Under the pieces are notes generated by a model that was not told where the DNA came from, did no database searches, and saw nothing but the letters and a program-made list of their open reading frames with translations. A stretch of DNA of 9,353 nt from NCBI GenBank assembly GCA_001800185.1, contig MGUX01000023.1:1-9353 (forward strand), in the 5' to 3' direction. A program made the translations under genes and the position numbers. This DNA is from Elusimicrobia bacterium RIFCSPLOWO2_12_FULL_59_9 (GTDB lineage Bacteria; Elusimicrobiota; Elusimicrobia; O2-12-FULL-59-9). Position 1 is the stretch's first letter; each line of letters starts with the position of its first letter. Shown piece after piece: positions 6,549 to 9,353 of this stretch.

Positions 6549-9353
6549 ATGCGCCGTGGACTTCGTCTATATAGGCAGGAGGCTGGCCGGCGTTGCCCTG
6601 CGGGTTTGCGGATTTTGAGGAATGCGGGCTTCCCTGCGACGCACATCGGTCTTTGTGTTTTCATCTCTTGCTGGGCCTTAATCCGTCCTGTTTCCGTTCG
6701 ATCTCAGGCCTTCGGAAAAAATCAGGTTACTCTAAGGGATTTTGACTGGAAGATATATTCGACCCAGCATTTCGACATCCACCACTATGATGATTCGAAG
6801 GGTTGGGTTCCCAGGGCCGCTGAAATTCTTGAACGCGCTCACCGGAAGACGTCCGCAGCTTTGGACGATCCGCTCGAAGGGCGATTCCCTTTTTTTCTAT
6901 ACGCCAACGTCAACGATTTTCAGCAATCGACCATTGTGGAGGTCGGGGACGGAACGGGCGGGGTGACGGAGGCTTTCAAGAACCGCTTTATGGTCTTCAA
7001 CGATGGTACCGAGGCATGGTTGGACGATGTCGCCACCCACGAATTCGGCCATGTCGCCGAATTTCATTTGCTCCTCTCAGGTTTTTGGAAATCCGTAAAG
7101 ATATTGAAAACGGTGGCGTATCCTTTATGGCTCATGGAGGGGTTCTCCGAATATGTGACCGGCGAGCAGGACAGAACCATGGAGGATATTTACCTAAGGG
7201 ATGCGAGCGTCCGCGCCGGCCCGGCGGAGGATGGCGCTTCTCCGGGCTTGTTGAAGCTGGTCCACCTTCACCATGTCGGACACCTAAAACCGCATCAAAT
7301 CACCTTGGCTTACAAGGAAGGCTCCGCCGCTATGCGGTTCTTGGAAGAGCAATACGGTCCTGGGACCATCGCCAAATTCTTCCGATTATTCAAAAGCCGC
7401 TTAGAAACCAGCCTGGTTTTAAGCGAGTTGGTGGGTTTGGACGCGTTTGAATTTGATAGGAAATTTCGCGAATACCTGACGATAAAATACCGCCAATTTG
7501 CGGCGAAAGAAAATCTTGCGGAACCCTCCGCCCATGGGACCCTCCTGACGCGTTCCGGGCAATCCATCCCGGAATTTAACACAAGTCCGGTTTTCAGCCG
7601 CGACGGGCGGTTTATGGCCTATTTTTCGACGCGAGACGGATACCCGCCCGGAATTTATGTCCAGGAATTGAGGGAGCATGGGAGCGCGCGCCCGGTCGTC
7701 CGCGACGTTTATGAAAAACTGGAAAACATTTCCCTGGGAAACTTCACTCAAATTTCCAGGAACCTGGCGATTTCTCCGGATGGGAAAAAACTCGCTTTCG
7801 GCGGCCAAAAAAATCACCGCTCCGACCTTTACCTTTATGACCTGGAGACGAAGAGGCTTTCGGGAATGGGACTTGAAGAAATGATGACGGTGGCCCAGCC
7901 GAGTTTTTCGCCGGATGGAAAAAAAATCGCCTTTTCAGGAATGAAAAAAGGATATACGGACATATTTTTGCTGGAAATGGCGTCGCACGAGGTCAGTTCC
8001 GTGACTCAGGATGATAACGACGACCAGTCTCCATTTTTTTCACCGGATGGGAAATCCGTGGTTTATTCTTCCGAGGTCACGGAGCCGGATAGACCGCAGA
8101 ACCACGAGCGCCACCTATTTGTGGCGGACGTGGATGGACGCCGTCGACAAAAGCTATTGTCCATGCAGGGCGCCCAGCGGGATCCCGTTTTTTCAACGGA
8201 CGGGACGAAAATCGCTTTTGCCGGCGATCATCAGGGGGTCAGCGAGATCTATGAAGTGGATTTGCTTTCCGGCGAGACGTTCCGCTTAACTCGAACAATC
8301 GGAGGAAATTTTACGCCTATTTATCTGCCCAATGACCAAGGGATGGCTTTCAGCTCTTTTCGCATGGGGAGCATTCATATTTATGCCGGCACCCGGGCGC
8401 AATTCCTGAAAGAACGCGTCACGGCGTCGGTCACAATGCCTCCGTACCTCGTTGAGGATTCGCGGCTCAAAAACCCCCGCTTGCCGACGACGGATGAAGC
8501 GCCCTCCAAGCCGGCCCGCTTCTCAGCGTCCACGGACATTTTTCTGCCGGCTTTCTTTTATTCGACTCAGGGCGGCTTATTTCTCGCCGGCTTCTGGCAG
8601 GCGTCCGACATGTTGGGGCGGCACAATCTACTTAGCGTCTTCAATTACAACTCCGGAGTCGGCTTTCTTAATTATCAGGCCGCTTATCAGAGAAAAGGCT
8701 TCCGGACGCAGTGGGCGGTTGGGGCCGACGGCCTGAGCCTTCCGGATAGCCGCAGTCCGACGACCGGACTTCTTTTTAAACAAAGATTTCACAGGCAGTT
8801 CGTCCAGTTGGCCTATCCTTTCGATCGATTTCACCGATTTGAAATGTTGGGTCTTTCGGCCTCGGAGGTGCAGCGCTTTAATTCGACCCGCGTGAGAGAT
8901 ATTTATGAAACGAGAATGGGGAGGATGAGCCTAGTGCGGGACACTTCCAACGGCAAGTATTTGGTGGCCAATCAAGGGGGCCGGTTGAGGCTGGACATGT
9001 CGCGCGGCGCCAGGGTTTTAGGGGGAAACCAGGAATTTTGGGTGTACCGGGGGGAGTTGCATAAGTTTATCTCAACCGGTGGCCAGGGCGCCGTCGCTTT
9101 GCGATTAGTTTCTGAAAAAAGCACGGGCGGCGATCCGCAAATTTTTGAGCTGGGCGGCATCGGCGGCGTGCGGGGATTCCAAAGAACTTTGGCGGAAAAG
9201 GCCGGGGCCGGCCTGATGATGGGAAATTTCGAGTGGAGATTCCCGCTAGTTTCTGATTTAAACTACTACATGTGGTATCTGTTCCCTGATTTCTATTTTA
9301 AGGCCATATTTGGTACGATTTTTTACGATGCAGGCTTCACTTGGAATCAGCAC
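6549..9353 (+). CDS. Secreted metallopeptidase (HEFGH) - TolB-like propeller - Omp85/BamA-type barrel fusion, 3'-truncated
   Basis: One frame stays open from 6549 to the window end (935 codons) and continues outside. Numbered from the ATG at 6549, a hydrophobic segment (IGLCVFISCWALI, about 34-46) followed by SQA near 55-57 looks like a signal peptide. Residues about 60-340 form a gluzincin, peptidase-MA-like domain: GGVTEAFKNR is followed by HEFGH (164-168, zinc ligands His164/His168 and catalytic Glu165), with WLMEGFSEY giving the third ligand Glu197. Six PD40/TolB-type propeller repeats start near 349, 408, 453, 497, 548 and 592 (FSRDG, ISPDG, FSPDG, FSPDG, FSTDG, then a degenerate one). 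From about residue 670 the sequence looks like alternating outer-membrane beta strands. It carries the Omp85/surface-antigen hallmark GGIGGVRGF, with VRGF at 874-877, then NFEWRFPL and FYDAGF. No POTRA domain is seen. It follows rpsA by 20 bases. Related layouts exist among uncharacterised proteins, as far as I recall; the function is unknown. The start is uncertain: the first 22 codons are Arg-rich and may be non-coding, and TTG at 6615 would give a more normal signal peptide. Confidence 0.85.
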   Translation, partial: MRRGLRLYRQEAGRRCPAGLRILRNAGFPATHIGLCVFISCWALIRPVSVRSQAFGKNQVTLRDFDWKIYSTQHFDIHHYDDSKGWVPRAAEILERAHRKTSAALDDPLEGRFPFFLYANVNDFQQSTIVEVGDGTGGVTEAFKNRFMVFNDGTEAWLDDVATHEFGHVAEFHLLLSGFWKSVKILKTVAYPLWLMEGFSEYVTGEQDRTMEDIYLRDASVRAGPAEDGASPGLLKLVHLHHVGHLKPHQITLAYKEGSAAMRFLEEQYGPGTIAKFFRLFKSRLETSLVLSELVGLDAFEFDRKFREYLTIKYRQFAAKENLAEPSAHGTLLTRSGQSIPEFNTSPVFSRDGRFMAYFSTRDGYPPGIYVQELREHGSARPVVRDVYEKLENISLGNFTQISRNLAISPDGKKLAFGGQKNHRSDLYLYDLETKRLSGMGLEEMMTVAQPSFSPDGKKIAFSGMKKGYTDIFLLEMASHEVSSVTQDDNDDQSPFFSPDGKSVVYSSEVTEPDRPQNHERHLFVADVDGRRRQKLLSMQGAQRDPVFSTDGTKIAFAGDHQGVSEIYEVDLLSGETFRLTRTIGGNFTPIYLPNDQGMAFSSFRMGSIHIYAGTRAQFLKERVTASVTMPPYLVEDSRLKNPRLPTTDEAPSKPARFSASTDIFLPAFFYSTQGGLFLAGFWQASDMLGRHNLLSVFNYNSGVGFLNYQAAYQRKGFRTQWAVGADGLSLPDSRSPTTGLLFKQRFHRQFVQLAYPFDRFHRFEMLGLSASEVQRFNSTRVRDIYETRMGRMSLVRDTSNGKYLVANQGGRLRLDMSRGARVLGGNQEFWVYRGELHKFISTGGQGAVALRLVSEKSTGGDPQIFELGGIGGVRGFQRTLAEKAGAGLMMGNFEWRFPLVSDLNYYMWYLFPDFYFKAIFGTIFYDAGFTWNQH
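6577..6582 (+). promoter_or_regulatory. Perfect Shine-Dalgarno core AGGAGG near the start of the fusion gene
   Basis: AGGAGG occurs 28 bases after the ATG at 6549 and inside its reading frame. No in-frame start lies at normal spacing: TTG codons in the gene's frame begin at 6606 and 6615, 23 and 32 bases downstream. It may be chance, or it may mean translation begins at a downstream TTG. It adds doubt to the 6549 start. Confidence 0.25.

Noticed and set aside
6530..6574. A 14-codon open frame starting two bases after the rpsA stop
   Set aside because: It is very short, has no ribosome-binding site beyond the coupled stop, and shows no recognisable features.
6593..6746. A roughly 51-codon frame from TTG placed 10 bases after AGGAGG
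   Set aside because: It overlaps the signal peptide region of the fusion gene in another phase, is Cys-rich and resembles no known small protein.
7016..7450. Plus-strand open frame in another phase within the fusion gene, raising the question of a frameshift
   Set aside because: I translated the main frame codon by codon from 6549 to 9353 and it has no stop; all domain motifs are in that one frame.
7593..8390. Possible tandem DNA repeats in the fusion gene
   Set aside because: The repetition is at protein level (PD40 propeller blades with S-P-D-G cores); the DNA copies have diverged and are not a nucleotide repeat array.
1..9353. Search for CRISPR arrays, tRNA/rRNA genes, insertion sequences and attachment sites
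   Set aside because: No spaced direct repeats, cloverleaf-like sequences, transposase motifs or terminal inverted repeats were seen; nearly all bases lie in assigned genes and no gene-free stretch exceeds 50 bases.

Overview
The window reads as one tightly packed, plus-strand block of chromosomal housekeeping genes from a Gram-negative-type (diderm) bacterium. The diderm call rests on the last gene, which ends in an Omp85/BamA-type outer-membrane barrel, and on a type IV pilus retraction ATPase. The phylum cannot be read safely from this stretch. The gene mix and the fused outer-membrane protein would fit an under-sampled diderm lineage such as Elusimicrobiota or Omnitrophota, but that is a guess from memory. 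No mobile elements, tRNA/rRNA genes, CRISPR arrays or foreign-looking genes were seen.

Layout: 2-934 is the 3' part of ftsZ (N-terminus outside the window), followed by a short GC hairpin with a T run that could be a terminator. Then come pilT (982-2067), a deoxynucleoside kinase (2079-2831), a PgeF/YlmD-family laccase-domain protein (2812-3558), a HisC-family aminotransferase (3551-4657), cytidylate kinase (4654-5334), a four-domain ribosomal protein S1 (5377-6528) and a very large secreted/outer-membrane protein (6549 to beyond the window end). From pilT to the last gene the gaps are 42 bases or less. Three junctions overlap (20, 8 and 4 bases), so this is probably one transcription unit with translational coupling.

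How the genes fit together: ftsZ and pgeF belong to the cell-division/peptidoglycan neighbourhood. The deoxynucleoside kinase, PgeF and Cmk all act on nucleosides or nucleotides and may form a small salvage group. The order hisC-cmk-rpsA looks like a shortened version of the known aromatic-amino-acid supraoperon (hisC-tyrA-aroA-cmk-rpsA), with tyrA and aroA missing.

The most unusual gene is the last one. A single uninterrupted frame encodes a signal peptide, a gluzincin metallopeptidase domain (HEFGH plus a downstream Glu), a six-repeat TolB-like propeller and an Omp85-like barrel. It contains no POTRA domains that I can see. It is the best candidate here for an undescribed system.
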